A DNA stretch of 64,000 nt from an uncultured Pontibacter sp. (GTDB taxonomy: Bacteria; Bacteroidota; Bacteroidia; Cytophagales; Hymenobacteraceae). The notes under the pieces are model-generated. The model worked only from the letters and a program-made list of their open reading frames with translations. It did not search any database and was not told the origin of the DNA. Positions 53,315-61,947 of the stretch are shown piece after piece. Both the position numbers and the translations under genes were made by a program. The DNA lies in contig CANMMP010000003.1 in NCBI GenBank assembly GCA_947499125.1, forward strand, positions 186,001 through 250,000, given 5' to 3'. Each line of letters starts with the position of its first letter. Positions within the stretch are counted from its first letter, which is position 1.

Positions 53315-53701
53315 CTAAGAAGATTGATAGGTATTGACAAGGGCCAGTATATAAGGTATAAATATGATAAGTCCGATAATTACCGCTGTGATCGCCGCTA
53401 CCAGCACTGCCCCGGCAGCCAGGTCTTTTGTTTTGCCTGCCAGTGGGTTACGCCCCGGCGATACCAGATTGGTAAGTGTTTCGATAGCCGTATTAAATAT
53501 CTCAGCTACCAAAACAAAACCTATACTTGCTATTAGCAGGCACCACTCCAGTTTAGTTACCTGAAAAATAAAACCAGCCAGTATAACCCCAATAGCAGAA
53601 AGCATATGCAGCCGCATATGAGGCTCCGAACGTACTGCCGAGTTTATACCTTGCAGGGCAAACTTAAAGCTGTTGTAGCGTTTCTTAAAATAGCTGTCCA
53701 A
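53315..53701 (-). CDS. dgkA: Diacylglycerol kinase family protein
   Basis: 128 residues, three membrane helices of the DgkA type. The signature EIFNTAIETLTNLVSPGRNPLAGKTKDLAAGAVLVAAI contains the metal- and ATP-binding Glu, Asn and Lys-Asp. It phosphorylates diacylglycerol or undecaprenol; which one cannot be decided. The start is TTG (upstream in-frame TAG leaves no other choice except a much shorter internal ATG), and the first strand FKFALQGINSAVRSEPHMRLH is as expected. It follows msrA by 22 bp on the same strand. Confidence 0.87.
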   Translation of the reverse strand: MDSYFKKRYNSFKFALQGINSAVRSEPHMRLHMLSAIGVILAGFIFQVTKLEWCLLIASIGFVLVAEIFNTAIETLTNLVSPGRNPLAGKTKDLAAGAVLVAAITAVIIGLIIFIPYILALVNTYQSS

Positions 53702-53723
53702 TGGGAATGATAACTAATATCTA

Positions 53724-54263
53724 CTAACTATACTCCGGCTTTATCTTATCTTTAAACACCTTCCGGAACTTCTCTACTTTAGGGCGTACTACGAAAGCAC
53801 AGTAAGGCTGGCTACCATTTTTAAGAAAGTAATCCTGATGATATGTTTCGGCAGGATAGTAATTGGTGAGCGGTTCTATAGTTGTAACAATGGGGTTGTC
53901 GTAAGCACCGGACTCATCGAGCGATAGTTTATACTTTTCGGCCAGTTGTTGCTGCTCGTTATTGTGGTAAAAAATGATAGACCGGTATTGGGTGCCTACA
54001 TCGTTCCCCTGGCGATTTAAAGTAGTCGGGTCGTGGGTTTCCCAGAATACGCGTAGCAGGTCGTCGTAACTTATCTCGTCGGGGTTATAGGTTATCTGCA
54101 ATACTTCGGCGTGGCCGGTAGTACCGTTACAAACCTGCTCGTAGGTCGGGTTATCCACATGGCCGCCGGCATAGCCAGGCTCTACTTTTTCCACACCTTT
54201 CAGTTGTTGAAAAACTGCCTCCGTACACCAGAAACAACCGTTCCCGAAAGTAGCTTTTTCCAT
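53724..54263 (-). CDS. msrA: Peptide-methionine (S)-S-oxide reductase MsrA
   Basis: 179 residues. The catalytic GNGCFWC motif (Cys10) starts the protein, followed by GYAGGHVDNPTYEQVCNGTTGHAEVLQ and YAGG/GTQYRS elements typical of MsrA. It reduces S-methionine sulfoxide in proteins using a thioredoxin partner. It follows msrB2 (22 bp gap) in a repair cluster. The short signal-free N-terminus suggests a cytoplasmic enzyme. Confidence 0.95.
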   Translation of the reverse strand: MEKATFGNGCFWCTEAVFQQLKGVEKVEPGYAGGHVDNPTYEQVCNGTTGHAEVLQITYNPDEISYDDLLRVFWETHDPTTLNRQGNDVGTQYRSIIFYHNNEQQQLAEKYKLSLDESGAYDNPIVTTIEPLTNYYPAETYHQDYFLKNGSQPYCAFVVRPKVEKFRKVFKDKIKPEYS

Positions 54264-54285
54264 CTTTTATCGCTTTAAAATTAAT

Positions 54286-54600
54286 TTATAGTTTATACTT
54301 AAGGGCATCAGCATTTATACAATAACGTACCTTGCTTGGCGTCCGCTCATCTGCAAACAAATGGCCCAAATGCTGTTTACACTTACTGCATAATAACTGC
54401 GTACGGGTTCGGCCATAAGTATGCAACAGGTTTTGTACGATGCTCTCCCCTGCCTGTGCCCAAAAGCTCGGAAACCCCGAACCTACACTAAATTTATACT
54501 TCGCCTCGAATAGTACCTGTCCGCACTCAGCGCAAGTATAAACGCCATCCTGTTGTTCGCCCTGGCTTTTGTCTACTTTCTGATTGCGTATAAATGTCAT
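54286..54600 (-). CDS. MsrB-type peptide-methionine (R)-S-oxide reductase (lacks resolving Cys)
   Basis: 104 residues from the ATG at 54600 (the longer frame needs a TTG start). It has zinc pairs CAEC and CSKC and the catalytic Cys in RYCINADALKYKL. The resolving Cys of its neighbour (SHCGWPSF at position 63) is absent (GSGFPSFWA), so regeneration must use another Cys or a partner. It reduces R-methionine sulfoxide. It lies between the other MsrB and MsrA. Confidence 0.85.
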   Translation of the reverse strand: MTFIRNQKVDKSQGEQQDGVYTCAECGQVLFEAKYKFSVGSGFPSFWAQAGESIVQNLLHTYGRTRTQLLCSKCKQHLGHLFADERTPSKVRYCINADALKYKL

Positions 54601-54621
54601 GCTAGTTACCTGCAAAAGCTG

Positions 54622-54727
54622 TCATCCCCCTACCCCCTTCAAAGGGGGACATTCAGCAATGCGTAATTCATATTTTTATTTTGACGTTATCAGATAAAGT
54701 CCCCCTTTGAAGGGGGTAGGGGGATGA
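54622..54727. repeat. MITE-like element: 29-bp perfect inverted repeat
   Basis: Arms 54622-54650 and 54699-54727 are perfect reverse complements, rich in CCCCC/GGGGG, with a 48-bp AT-rich spacer. The arms contain a TTTGAAGGGGG-type motif. It is inserted between the two msrB genes and ends 14 bp from the stop of msrB1. Confidence 0.85.
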
Positions 54728-54741
54728 TTTACGTTCGCTGA

Positions 54742-55146
54742 TCACTTATCTTCCTTCTCCAGGTCCTCTACGGGTACAAACTTCATGGAGATGGAGTTTA
54801 CGCAATGGCGGATGTTTTTGGAAGTAAGGTATTCGCCTTCAAACACATGCCCCAAGTGTCCGCCACAGTTCGCACACACTATCTCGGTTCGTCGGCCGTC
54901 AGCATCCGGTACGCGTTTTACTGCCCCGGTTATCTCATCATCAAAGCTTGGCCACCCGCAATGCGACTCAAATTTATACTCCGAAGTATAAAGCGGGGCA
55001 TTGCAACGGCGGCATAAGTATACGCCTTCTGCTTTGTTATGCTCATACTCTCCTGTGCCCGGGTACTCGGTGCCTTTATGCACTATAATGCGTTCTTCGT
55101 CGGGGGTAAGCTGGTTATACTCCGATGGGTCTTTTGCTATTTTCAT
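54742..55146 (-). CDS. msrB: Peptide-methionine (R)-S-oxide reductase MsrB
   Basis: 134 residues. Zinc Cys pairs CRRC (45-48) and CANC (91-94), resolving-type Cys63 in SHCGWPSF, and catalytic Cys115 in RHCVNS are all present, so this is a complete 2-Cys MsrB. The first gene in the msrB-msrB-msrA-dgkA cluster on the minus strand. Start ATG at 55146 fits, with the conserved [14 protein letters not shown] immediately inside. Confidence 0.94.
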   Translation of the reverse strand: MKIAKDPSEYNQLTPDEERIIVHKGTEYPGTGEYEHNKAEGVYLCRRCNAPLYTSEYKFESHCGWPSFDDEITGAVKRVPDADGRRTEIVCANCGGHLGHVFEGEYLTSKNIRHCVNSISMKFVPVEDLEKEDK

Positions 55147-55354
55147 AGAGTTATAGTTAATGCAACCTGTTTATACGTCTGGTTTTATCAACAGCTAAGG
55201 CAGGGTTAAGGTTTTGGTTATACAGTAAAAGTATAGCCCAAAATAACCGTTGCAAGCGCTGCTGCGTACTTAAATCTCACACTGCTGTTGTAGCAGTCGA
55301 TTTTTTAATGACGATAAATCTACCTCAAAAAACAATACTTAAAAGGCAAAGCAT

Positions 55355-56542
55355 ATGGCATTAATCCACAAACAAGACATTGAGAGACTTCTTAATGTAC
55401 AGAATAACACACAAAATGCACTGTGCATTTCTATTTACATCCCTACTCACCGGGCCGGACACGAGACACTGAATGGCAGCGACCAGATATTATTTAAAAA
55501 TAAGATAAAGGAAGCTAAAGCCTTGCTGGCACGCCATAATGTATCGGATGCTGAGATAGAAGCATACTTAAAACCAGCTGAAGAATTACTGGGAGACGGT
55601 AAGTTCTGGAGGCACCAGGCCGAAGGATTGGCCGTATTCATTACCAAAGGATTTTCGGCCCATTATACCCTGCCGGTTAAAATGCCGGATGTGGTATATG
55701 TACTCGACCAATTCTACTTTACACCGGTTATACCACTACTAAGCCAGAACGGGCGCTTCTTTGTACTGAGCCTGAACCGCGAAAAAATATCGCTGCACGA
55801 AGCAACTATAGATAAAATAAGACCTATTGATATAACCTCAATAGTGCCGGACAGCATGAATAAGGCGCTTAAGTTTGATGTAAAAGGCAACGACCAGGAC
55901 TTTACGCACTCTACCACAACTGTAAACGGAACCAACATTGTACACGGCCCGGGCTCAACGAAAGGTGATGAAGAGCATGAGCGCGTACGCGAGTTTATGA
56001 TTGAAGTAGACAATGGCCTACAGAAAATGCTGCACGATGAGCACGTTCCGCTTGTACTGGCCGGTGTTGACCATTATTGCAGTATTTACAAGCAGCATAG
56101 CAAGTATAAAAACATAGTACCACAGAACATTGGTATTAACGAGAACGCCGACCTGGCTAACAGTAACGGGTTGCACGAAAAAGCACTGGCTGTAGTTAAG
56201 CCGCTGATGCAACAAAACCATACCGACTCGCTGGCCCGTTACGAAAATGTAGCTGGCACTGGCGTAACTTCTGAAGACCTTGCCACTGTAGCTGCTGAAG
56301 CAGTTCACGGTCGCATCGAAACATTGTTTATTGCACCAGGCGAGCCTGTTTGGGGACGTTATGATGCCAAGAACGCTGTTGCCGAAATACACGACGAGTA
56401 CCACCGTGGCGACGACGACCTGGTGAACCTGGCAGCTACCAAAACTCTTGCACAGGGAGGTAAGGTATTTGTGAGCAGCTACAACGGCCTCTCGGAGAGT
56501 ACAGATGGTAGCGCGAACGTAAAAGCTTTATTCAGATACTAA
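55355..56542 (+). CDS. Bacterial archaeo-eukaryotic release-factor-like (baeRF) protein
   Basis: 395 residues, three alternating alpha/beta regions. CISIYIPTHRAGHETL (about 24-39), an ADNDQILFKNK-like segment and later DVVYVLDQFYFTPVIPLLSQNGRFFVLSLNREKISLHEA match the baeRF arrangement, a bacterial relative of eRF1 domains. The C-terminus (LATVAAEAVHGRIETLFIAPGEPVWGRYDA) resembles the eRF1 domain 3-like part. No GGQ peptide-release motif is visible. The role is proposed in stress-linked ribosome rescue or RNA binding in general, but not demonstrated for this family. It has its own terminator downstream. Confidence 0.72.
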   Translation: MALIHKQDIERLLNVQNNTQNALCISIYIPTHRAGHETLNGSDQILFKNKIKEAKALLARHNVSDAEIEAYLKPAEELLGDGKFWRHQAEGLAVFITKGFSAHYTLPVKMPDVVYVLDQFYFTPVIPLLSQNGRFFVLSLNREKISLHEATIDKIRPIDITSIVPDSMNKALKFDVKGNDQDFTHSTTTVNGTNIVHGPGSTKGDEEHERVREFMIEVDNGLQKMLHDEHVPLVLAGVDHYCSIYKQHSKYKNIVPQNIGINENADLANSNGLHEKALAVVKPLMQQNHTDSLARYENVAGTGVTSEDLATVAAEAVHGRIETLFIAPGEPVWGRYDAKNAVAEIHDEYHRGDDDLVNLAATKTLAQGGKVFVSSYNGLSESTDGSANVKALFRY

Positions 56543-56565
56543 CTTTTAGCACTATAAACTATAAC

Positions 56566-56602
56566 TTAGGGGGCAGCCACAACGGTTGCCCCTTAATTTT
56601 TG
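56566..56602 (+). terminator. Terminator of the baeRF-like gene
   Basis: TTAGGGGGCAGCC pairs with GGTTGCCCCTTAA (two G-U wobbles in RNA), followed by TTTT. It lies 24 bp after the stop. Confidence 0.8.
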
Positions 56603-56619
56603 CCCTTTGGGTTAGAAGC

Positions 56620-57642
56620 ATGACAGCACGCATTACAGACGGGTTAAATTTTTTGTCGAAGATGACGTGGAAACGTGCGTTCAATGCCGTGCAGGTGGTG
56701 AGCAGTTACATCTATGCAAAAGTTACCGGCAAGGCTATACACTGGGGCGTACCCTTCAGTATATCTTTTGAGCCGACCACCTCGTGCAACCTGCGCTGCC
56801 CCGAGTGCCCGAGCGGTTTGAGGTCTTTTACCCGGCCAACCGGTATGCTGCAACCAGAGCTATACTATCATGTTATAAATCAACTGCACAATAAGCTTTT
56901 ATACCTTATTTTTTACTTCCAGGGGGAGCCATACCTGCATAAACAGTTTCTGGAGATGGTGCGTTTTGCCAGCGAAAAAGGTGTTTATACAGCCACCTCC
57001 ACTAACGCACATTACTTAGATGATGAAACTGCCCGTAAAACGGTAGAATCGGGGCTGGACAGGCTTATAGTTTCGATAGATGGCACTACCCAGGAAACCT
57101 ATAGCGCTTACCGGGTAGGTGGCAAACTGGACAAAGTGCTGGAAGGAACCCGAAATGTAGTGAAGTGGAAAAAAGAATTGAGATCAAAAACGCCGCATAT
57201 CATGTTTCAGTATCTGGTGGTAAAGCCAAACGAGCACCAACTGGAAGATGTAAAAGCACTGGCACAGGAACTGGGCGTTGATGAAGTGGTCTTTAAAACA
57301 GCCCAGATCTACGATTATAAGCAAGGTTCGCCGCTAATCCCAACTATAGATTATTACAGCAGGTATAAGCAAAATGGCAACGGCACGTATAGCATCAAAA
57401 ATAAGCTGCTGAACCATTGCTGGAAAATGTGGCACTCGTGCGTAATAACCTGGGATGGCCTGGTAGTGCCCTGTTGCTTCGATAAAGATGCCGAATACCG
57501 GATGGGCGACCTGAAGGTGCAACCGTTTACAGAAGTATGGCATAGCCCCGTTTACAATCAGTTCCGGCAAGCTGTGCTCCGCTCCCGTTCCGAAGTGGAA
57601 ATGTGTCGTAACTGTACCTCCGGCACAAGAGTATGGGCATAA
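56620..57642 (+). CDS. Radical SAM protein with SPASM-type C-terminus
   Basis: 340 residues. The 4Fe-4S-binding radical SAM motif is CNLRCPEC (Cys56, Cys60, Cys63). The GDxD-like SIDGTTQETYSAYR and the C-terminal CVITWDGLVVPCCFDKDAEYRMGDL and CRNCTSG segments contain further Cys residues, typical of the SPASM extension, which binds one or two extra clusters. The substrate is unknown: the family ranges from peptide-maturation to glycosyl-type enzymes. It begins 18 bp after the preceding terminator and is followed by mscS (45 bp), likely same transcript. Confidence 0.88.
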   Translation: MTARITDGLNFLSKMTWKRAFNAVQVVSSYIYAKVTGKAIHWGVPFSISFEPTTSCNLRCPECPSGLRSFTRPTGMLQPELYYHVINQLHNKLLYLIFYFQGEPYLHKQFLEMVRFASEKGVYTATSTNAHYLDDETARKTVESGLDRLIVSIDGTTQETYSAYRVGGKLDKVLEGTRNVVKWKKELRSKTPHIMFQYLVVKPNEHQLEDVKALAQELGVDEVVFKTAQIYDYKQGSPLIPTIDYYSRYKQNGNGTYSIKNKLLNHCWKMWHSCVITWDGLVVPCCFDKDAEYRMGDLKVQPFTEVWHSPVYNQFRQAVLRSRSEVEMCRNCTSGTRVWA

Positions 57643-57687
57643 ATAGTATCCCTAACTATAAATAATTTATAAGATACCACACCCTGT

Positions 57688-58620
57688 ATGAATAGTATAA
57701 ACAATGCGGTAGAGTTGCTGATAAGCAAACTGGATAAGTGGGGCCGCGACCTGATATTAATGCTGCCCAATCTGTTGATCGCATTAATATTGCTGCTGCT
57801 CATATTTTATGTAGCCTCCCTGATCCGCAATATTGTCGATAAACTTATAGTACGCTTCTCGCATAGCCCGGCATTAAATAACCTGGTTTCCAACTTAGTT
57901 TATATTGTGCTGCTGCTGTTTGGGTTTATGCTGGTACTGAGCGTACTTAACCTGACAAATGTAGTAGTATCGTTGCTGGCTGGTGTAGGTATAGTTGGTT
58001 TAGCACTTGGTTTTGCCTTTCAGGATATTGCGGCCAATTTTATATCGGGTATTATAATAGCGGTGCAAAAGCCGTTCAGGGTAGGCGATATGATCGAAAC
58101 AAACGATTATGATGGCGTTATAGAACGCATTACGCTACGAACTATAGATATTCGGCAAGTAACCGGAGAGCTTGTAAAACTACCCAATAAAATGGTGTTC
58201 GAAAACCCGGTAACAAACTTTTCGGTGAGAGGCACGCGCCGCGTCGATCTGAGTGTTGGCGTATCGTATGCCGAAGACCTGGAGCAGGTGCAGAAAGTGG
58301 TTATAAATGCATTGCAGGATGTAAAGAACCGCGTCAACACCCGTGATATAGAAGTGATGTACTATGAGTTTGGCGACAGCTCTATCAACTTTAAAGCACG
58401 TTTTTGGATAACCTATAGCCGGCAGGTAGATTATGTAAGTGCCAAAAGCGATGCCATCATTAAAATAAAACGCGCCTTCGACGAGGCTGATATCCTGATA
58501 CCATTCCCGATCCGGACGCTGGATTTTGCTATAAAAGGTGGCGAAAAGCTGAACGAGCAGTTAGAAGCCGTGCAACAGGAAACTACAAAAAACAACGAGT
58601 TACCAGGCCGCGACAGTTGA
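57688..58620 (+). CDS. Mechanosensitive channel of small conductance (MscS) family
   Basis: 310 residues. Three membrane helices (about 25-120): LLIALILLLLIFYVASL, LVYIVLLLFGFMLVLSVL and the pore helix VVSLLAGVGIVGLALGFAFQDIAANFISG (about 94-120), the Gly/Ala-rich TM3 hallmark. A cytosolic beta-domain follows with FRVGDMIE and FSVRGTRRVDLSVGVSYAED. Such channels open on membrane tension and release osmolytes. It follows the radical SAM gene by 45 bp and ends in a strong bidirectional terminator. Confidence 0.9.
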   Translation: MNSINNAVELLISKLDKWGRDLILMLPNLLIALILLLLIFYVASLIRNIVDKLIVRFSHSPALNNLVSNLVYIVLLLFGFMLVLSVLNLTNVVVSLLAGVGIVGLALGFAFQDIAANFISGIIIAVQKPFRVGDMIETNDYDGVIERITLRTIDIRQVTGELVKLPNKMVFENPVTNFSVRGTRRVDLSVGVSYAEDLEQVQKVVINALQDVKNRVNTRDIEVMYYEFGDSSINFKARFWITYSRQVDYVSAKSDAIIKIKRAFDEADILIPFPIRTLDFAIKGGEKLNEQLEAVQQETTKNNELPGRDS

Positions 58621-58644
58621 TAGAGAAGTATAAAGTATAAAACG

Positions 58645-58677
58645 AAAGAGCCGGAAGTATACGTCCGGCTCTTTTTT
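58645..58677. terminator. Bidirectional terminator between mscS and the next gene
   Basis: AAAGAGCCGGA and TCCGGCTCTTT form an 11-bp perfect stem, with T runs on one side and A runs on the other. It overlaps the stop region of the minus-strand gene at 58676. Confidence 0.92.
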
Positions 58678-59014
58678 ATTTATCGCGTTTATCCAGGTTT
58701 TTGCCCAAATCTTCCACCTGTTTCAGGAAACTGTCGGTGCCGGTGTCGGCATAAGGGCCGTATGAGTTGGAAATAGTACCTCTCAGGCCGTTATGAGTCT
58801 CAATGGCGTACAATATTGACATATCATCAGGGTTGCTTTCGCCTTCGAAGCGGTAAAAGTCTACGATGCGCACCTGGTCGGCGGTAAACTGCTCTTTGTT
58901 TTCCATAGTACACAGCTTGCCTTCGGCAGATACTTTAAAGTCGTAGGTGAAGCCATCCTTATGCAGGCGGTTCAGCACATTTACCAGCGATCTTTCTTCT
59001 ACTTTATCTTGCAT
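58676..59014 (-). CDS. Small conserved Bacteroidota protein, unknown function
   Basis: 112 residues, soluble. The pattern LHKDGFTYDFKVSAEGKLCTMENKEQFTADQVRIVDFYRFEGESNPDDMSILYAIETHNGLRGTISNSYGPYAD is that of a widespread small family in Bacteroidota, sometimes misannotated as a phosphoribosylpyrophosphate synthetase although it has no such domain. No catalytic residues are recognised. Transcription is limited by the shared terminator downstream. Confidence 0.68.
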   Translation of the reverse strand: MQDKVEERSLVNVLNRLHKDGFTYDFKVSAEGKLCTMENKEQFTADQVRIVDFYRFEGESNPDDMSILYAIETHNGLRGTISNSYGPYADTGTDSFLKQVEDLGKNLDKRDK

Positions 59015-59059
59015 GGTATTTTATATTATGATTTAAATCAAAAAAAGCCTCTTAAACTG

Positions 59060-59077
59060 GCGTATAGAACTATACGC
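59060..59077. repeat. 18-bp palindrome
   Basis: GCGTATAGAACTATACGC is an inverted repeat with an 8-bp stem and a 2-nt centre in the gap upstream of the 58676 gene; its AACTATA core matches the window-wide heptamer. Confidence 0.55.
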
Positions 59078-59144
59078 AAAAAGCAGCTTTGGTTATGAGA
59101 CATCTCGCAATTTTTGCGGCAGAATAAAGTAATAGCAAGTATAA

Positions 59145-59179
59145 AAAGAAAGCGCCACCCGAATGGGCAGCGCTTTTAT
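59145..59179 (-). terminator. Terminator of the small Cys-rich gene
   Basis: AAAGCGC pairs with GCGCTTT with inner CCC/GGG pairing; a run of five As precedes on the plus strand, giving Ts on the minus strand. It is 22 bp beyond the stop at 59201. Confidence 0.7.
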
Positions 59180-59200
59180 AGTTTATAGGTTTACCGGAGT

Positions 59201-59392
59201 TTATACTTTGGGTAACGCAGCATTTTTACGTTTATTTATTTCCAGTTCTATCTTTTTAAGGTCAATAGTGCTACAGGCGCCGCAACTTCTGACGCAGCCC
59301 TCGGCCTTACTAAAAAAAGTAAGATAAAGCATACGGACCATATAAGCAGTTGCTGCTATAAACAAAACCAGGATAATAAGCTGCTGTATCAT
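59201..59392 (-). CDS. Small Cys-rich membrane protein (FeoB-associated type)
   Basis: 63 residues: one N-terminal membrane helix (about 3-30, QQLIILVLFIAATAYMVRMLYLTFF) followed by a Cys cluster CVRSCGACS (CX4CX2C-like) and a Lys-rich tail. This matches the FeoB-associated Cys-rich membrane protein pattern, but no feoA/feoB is visible, so an iron role is only suggested. It is downstream of suhB on the same strand, 37 bp apart. Confidence 0.7.
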   Translation of the reverse strand: MIQQLIILVLFIAATAYMVRMLYLTFFSKAEGCVRSCGACSTIDLKKIELEINKRKNAALPKV

Positions 59393-59429
59393 ACTTTAAC
59401 AACTATAAGCAGGTATAAAAAGTTTACTG

Positions 59430-60227
59430 TTAATTGTATTTCCAGTGCAGGGCTATGGTTTGCAGCATCTCATCGTGTATAAAGGTGTTGCTGGCCACTA
59501 TCTCCCTACCAAAAATATAATCGCCACCGGAAGTAAATTTAGACAATTTTCCGCCAGCTTCCTGCACTATAATTACGCCGGCCGCCACATCCCAGGCATT
59601 CAGATTATACTCAAAAAAACCCTCGAAACGGCCAACAGCTACGTACGCCAAGTCCAGGGCGGCGGAGCCAATGCGGCGCACCCCATGCGATGTTGCCATA
59701 AAAGCGCCCAGCACCTGCAAATATTGCTGCGTCAGGTCAAAAGCATAGTACGGGAAGCCAGTCGCAATTAGGGAATCTTTCAGAGCCGGGGCATCCGATA
59801 CCTTTATCTGTTTGCCATTCAGGTAAGCGCCATTTCCTTTTGTGGCGTAAAAGCACTCATCCATCATGGGCGCATAAATTACACCCAACACTATCTCCTG
59901 GCCTTCCATTAAGGCTATACTTACGCCAAAGTGGTGCAGGCCATGTGTAAAGTTGGTGGTGCCATCCAGTGGGTCAATTATCCAGTTATACTTTTCGCCG
60001 CGCTCAGTAGCTGTTTCTTCTTCGGTTATAAAACCAGCTTCAGGTAGCAAACTTCTCAACGCTTCAACCAACTGGGCTTCGGCCTGCTTATCCACATACG
60101 ATACCAGGTCGTTAAAGCCCTTCAGCTCTATTTTAGACCTATCGAAGGTAGCAGATTCCTGTTTTATATAGTTACCGGCTTCGCGGGCAATGTCGTTTAC
60201 TTTTAAGCAAAGTTGCTGAAGGTCCAT
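59430..60227 (-). CDS. suhB: Inositol monophosphatase family protein
   Basis: 265 residues. Metal-binding motifs are present: EEET (69-72), DPLDGTTNF (85-93) and WDVAAGVIIVQEAGG (about 212-226). It dephosphorylates inositol-1-phosphate-type substrates; some SuhB proteins also act in transcription/rRNA maturation, which is not implied here. It follows lnt by 37 bp, with the small Cys-rich gene downstream. Symbol by family similarity. Confidence 0.9.
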   Translation of the reverse strand: MDLQQLCLKVNDIAREAGNYIKQESATFDRSKIELKGFNDLVSYVDKQAEAQLVEALRSLLPEAGFITEEETATERGEKYNWIIDPLDGTTNFTHGLHHFGVSIALMEGQEIVLGVIYAPMMDECFYATKGNGAYLNGKQIKVSDAPALKDSLIATGFPYYAFDLTQQYLQVLGAFMATSHGVRRIGSAALDLAYVAVGRFEGFFEYNLNAWDVAAGVIIVQEAGGKLSKFTSGGDYIFGREIVASNTFIHDEMLQTIALHWKYN

Positions 60228-60264
60228 AGTTTATAGTTTTGGCTTAGCGTTATACTTACGGGAC

Positions 60265-61947
60265 TTAAGCGCGGGTTGCTACTTTGTGTTCGGCTACTGG
60301 TTTGCGCCTATTTAAAATAGCGCCGCCTATAGTTACTACCAAGGCTAACAAGGCCAGCCACTGGCTGCTTTGGCCTATGTATTCGCCGTTGCGGGTATAA
60401 AATGTAAGGTTAGTATTGGCAAGTAGTGTCTGCGAGAGCACATCCTGTACCCACCATTCCGAGCGGGCTGTTATCTCGCCTTTCTGGTTAATAAATCCTG
60501 AAATACCTGTGTTGGCTGATCGGGCTATACTTCGTCGGGTTTCGATGGCGCGTAGAGTGGCATATTGCAGGTGCTGCTTATATCCCGGCGAGTCACTCCA
60601 CCAGCCATCGTTAGTGATCACGAATATCATGCTGGCACCATTATGCACATATTCCGATACATATTCGCCATAAATAGATTCATAGCAAATAACCGGTGCC
60701 GCCGAGAACGTGCTGTCCTGGCTATGGTAGAATACATCGCGGGTATCCTGGCTACCCTGGCTGCCAACAGTACCACCTAAATCGATGGCTAAAGGTCCCA
60801 AAAACTTAAAGATCTCAGGATACGGCAGCTTTTCTACACCCGGTACCAACTTCGATTTATGGTAGATATCTATTTCCTGATCGCGGTTAATATGTACGCC
60901 AGTGTTAAAGGAATCGTAGTAGCCAAAACCATCTAAATGCCGCACTGTAGGGCTCGCGCTGCTGTTATCTCCATAAAAACTATAAGTATCCATGCCGGTA
61001 ACAAGCTCTGCCTGCGGATGGCGTAGTATAAAATTCTTAAGCTCCTGTATAGACTGGTAGCTATGCAGTTGTTCTTCCCAATAACCCTGGTCCTGGCGCA
61101 GAGCTGTTTCGGGCCAAACCACAAATTTTGTTTCCGGGGTGATCTTTTGCTCTGATAAGCTAATAAGGCGGCGTTGCTGTTCTTCGTAAGGTATAAAATT
61201 GTCGTGCCCCGAGAATTTCTCGTGATAAGGATCGATGTTTGGCTGAACCACTACCACCTCGGTTGGCTTGCCTTTCTCTTCGTAAGCAGCCAGAATTCCA
61301 AACGAAATAAGGACAGGAACAACTATAAGTATAGCCGGTAACCATAACTTCTTAAACTCAACAGCCTGAGCAGGATAGTTTCTGATAGCAAGGAAGATGA
61401 GCAGGTTAACCAGCAAGATCCAAACTGAGCCACCTAAGAAGCCGGTGTATTCATACCACTGCACCCAGGTATTAAGTGTTGCAAAACCGTTGCCTAAAGT
61501 AAGCCATGGCCAGGTCAGGTCCCAGTTCAGGTGAAATTGCTCAAAAGCTACCCAGTAAACTATAAAAGATGTATAACCTATGGCATTGCCCAGGTGCTTA
61601 CGGGTAAAGTAAAAGGCCATCAGCGGGATACACATCAGCAACGAGTTGAATATAACCGCTGCAATACCACCCGGAACTGTAGAGTGCATTACCCACCAGG
61701 TTGTAAACACATTCCAGAGCAACATAGCCAGGTACGACCACTTAAAGAAAGTATAACCCGGCGACCTGTACTTACCGCTTTGTGCAATGTACTGCTCCAT
61801 GTAAAGCAGCGGCACAAACCCTATAAAAAGGAAAAATGCCAGCGGCTTGATCGGCCAGCCCAGCCAAAGTATAAAACCGGTTAAAACGGAAAGGATCGGT
61901 AGAATATAAGGGCTATTTACTACCCTGTACAACAATGACGAATTCAC
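60265..61947 (-). CDS. lnt: Apolipoprotein N-acyltransferase Lnt
   Basis: 560 residues: about eight N-terminal membrane helices (about 15-215), then a nitrilase-like periplasmic domain and a last helix. The catalytic triad is visible: Glu in VVWPETAL (about 285), Lys in YHKSKLVPGVEKLP (about 365) and Cys in APVICYESIYG (about 415). It adds the third acyl chain to lipoproteins, acting after LspA. The indicated start is GTG and overlaps rsmI by 35 bp; alternative TTG starts a few codons inside would reduce the overlap, so the exact start is uncertain. Longer than E. coli Lnt (512). Confidence 0.92.
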   Translation of the reverse strand: MNSSLLYRVVNSPYILPILSVLTGFILWLGWPIKPLAFFLFIGFVPLLYMEQYIAQSGKYRSPGYTFFKWSYLAMLLWNVFTTWWVMHSTVPGGIAAVIFNSLLMCIPLMAFYFTRKHLGNAIGYTSFIVYWVAFEQFHLNWDLTWPWLTLGNGFATLNTWVQWYEYTGFLGGSVWILLVNLLIFLAIRNYPAQAVEFKKLWLPAILIVVPVLISFGILAAYEEKGKPTEVVVVQPNIDPYHEKFSGHDNFIPYEEQQRRLISLSEQKITPETKFVVWPETALRQDQGYWEEQLHSYQSIQELKNFILRHPQAELVTGMDTYSFYGDNSSASPTVRHLDGFGYYDSFNTGVHINRDQEIDIYHKSKLVPGVEKLPYPEIFKFLGPLAIDLGGTVGSQGSQDTRDVFYHSQDSTFSAAPVICYESIYGEYVSEYVHNGASMIFVITNDGWWSDSPGYKQHLQYATLRAIETRRSIARSANTGISGFINQKGEITARSEWWVQDVLSQTLLANTNLTFYTRNGEYIGQSSQWLALLALVVTIGGAILNRRKPVAEHKVATRA

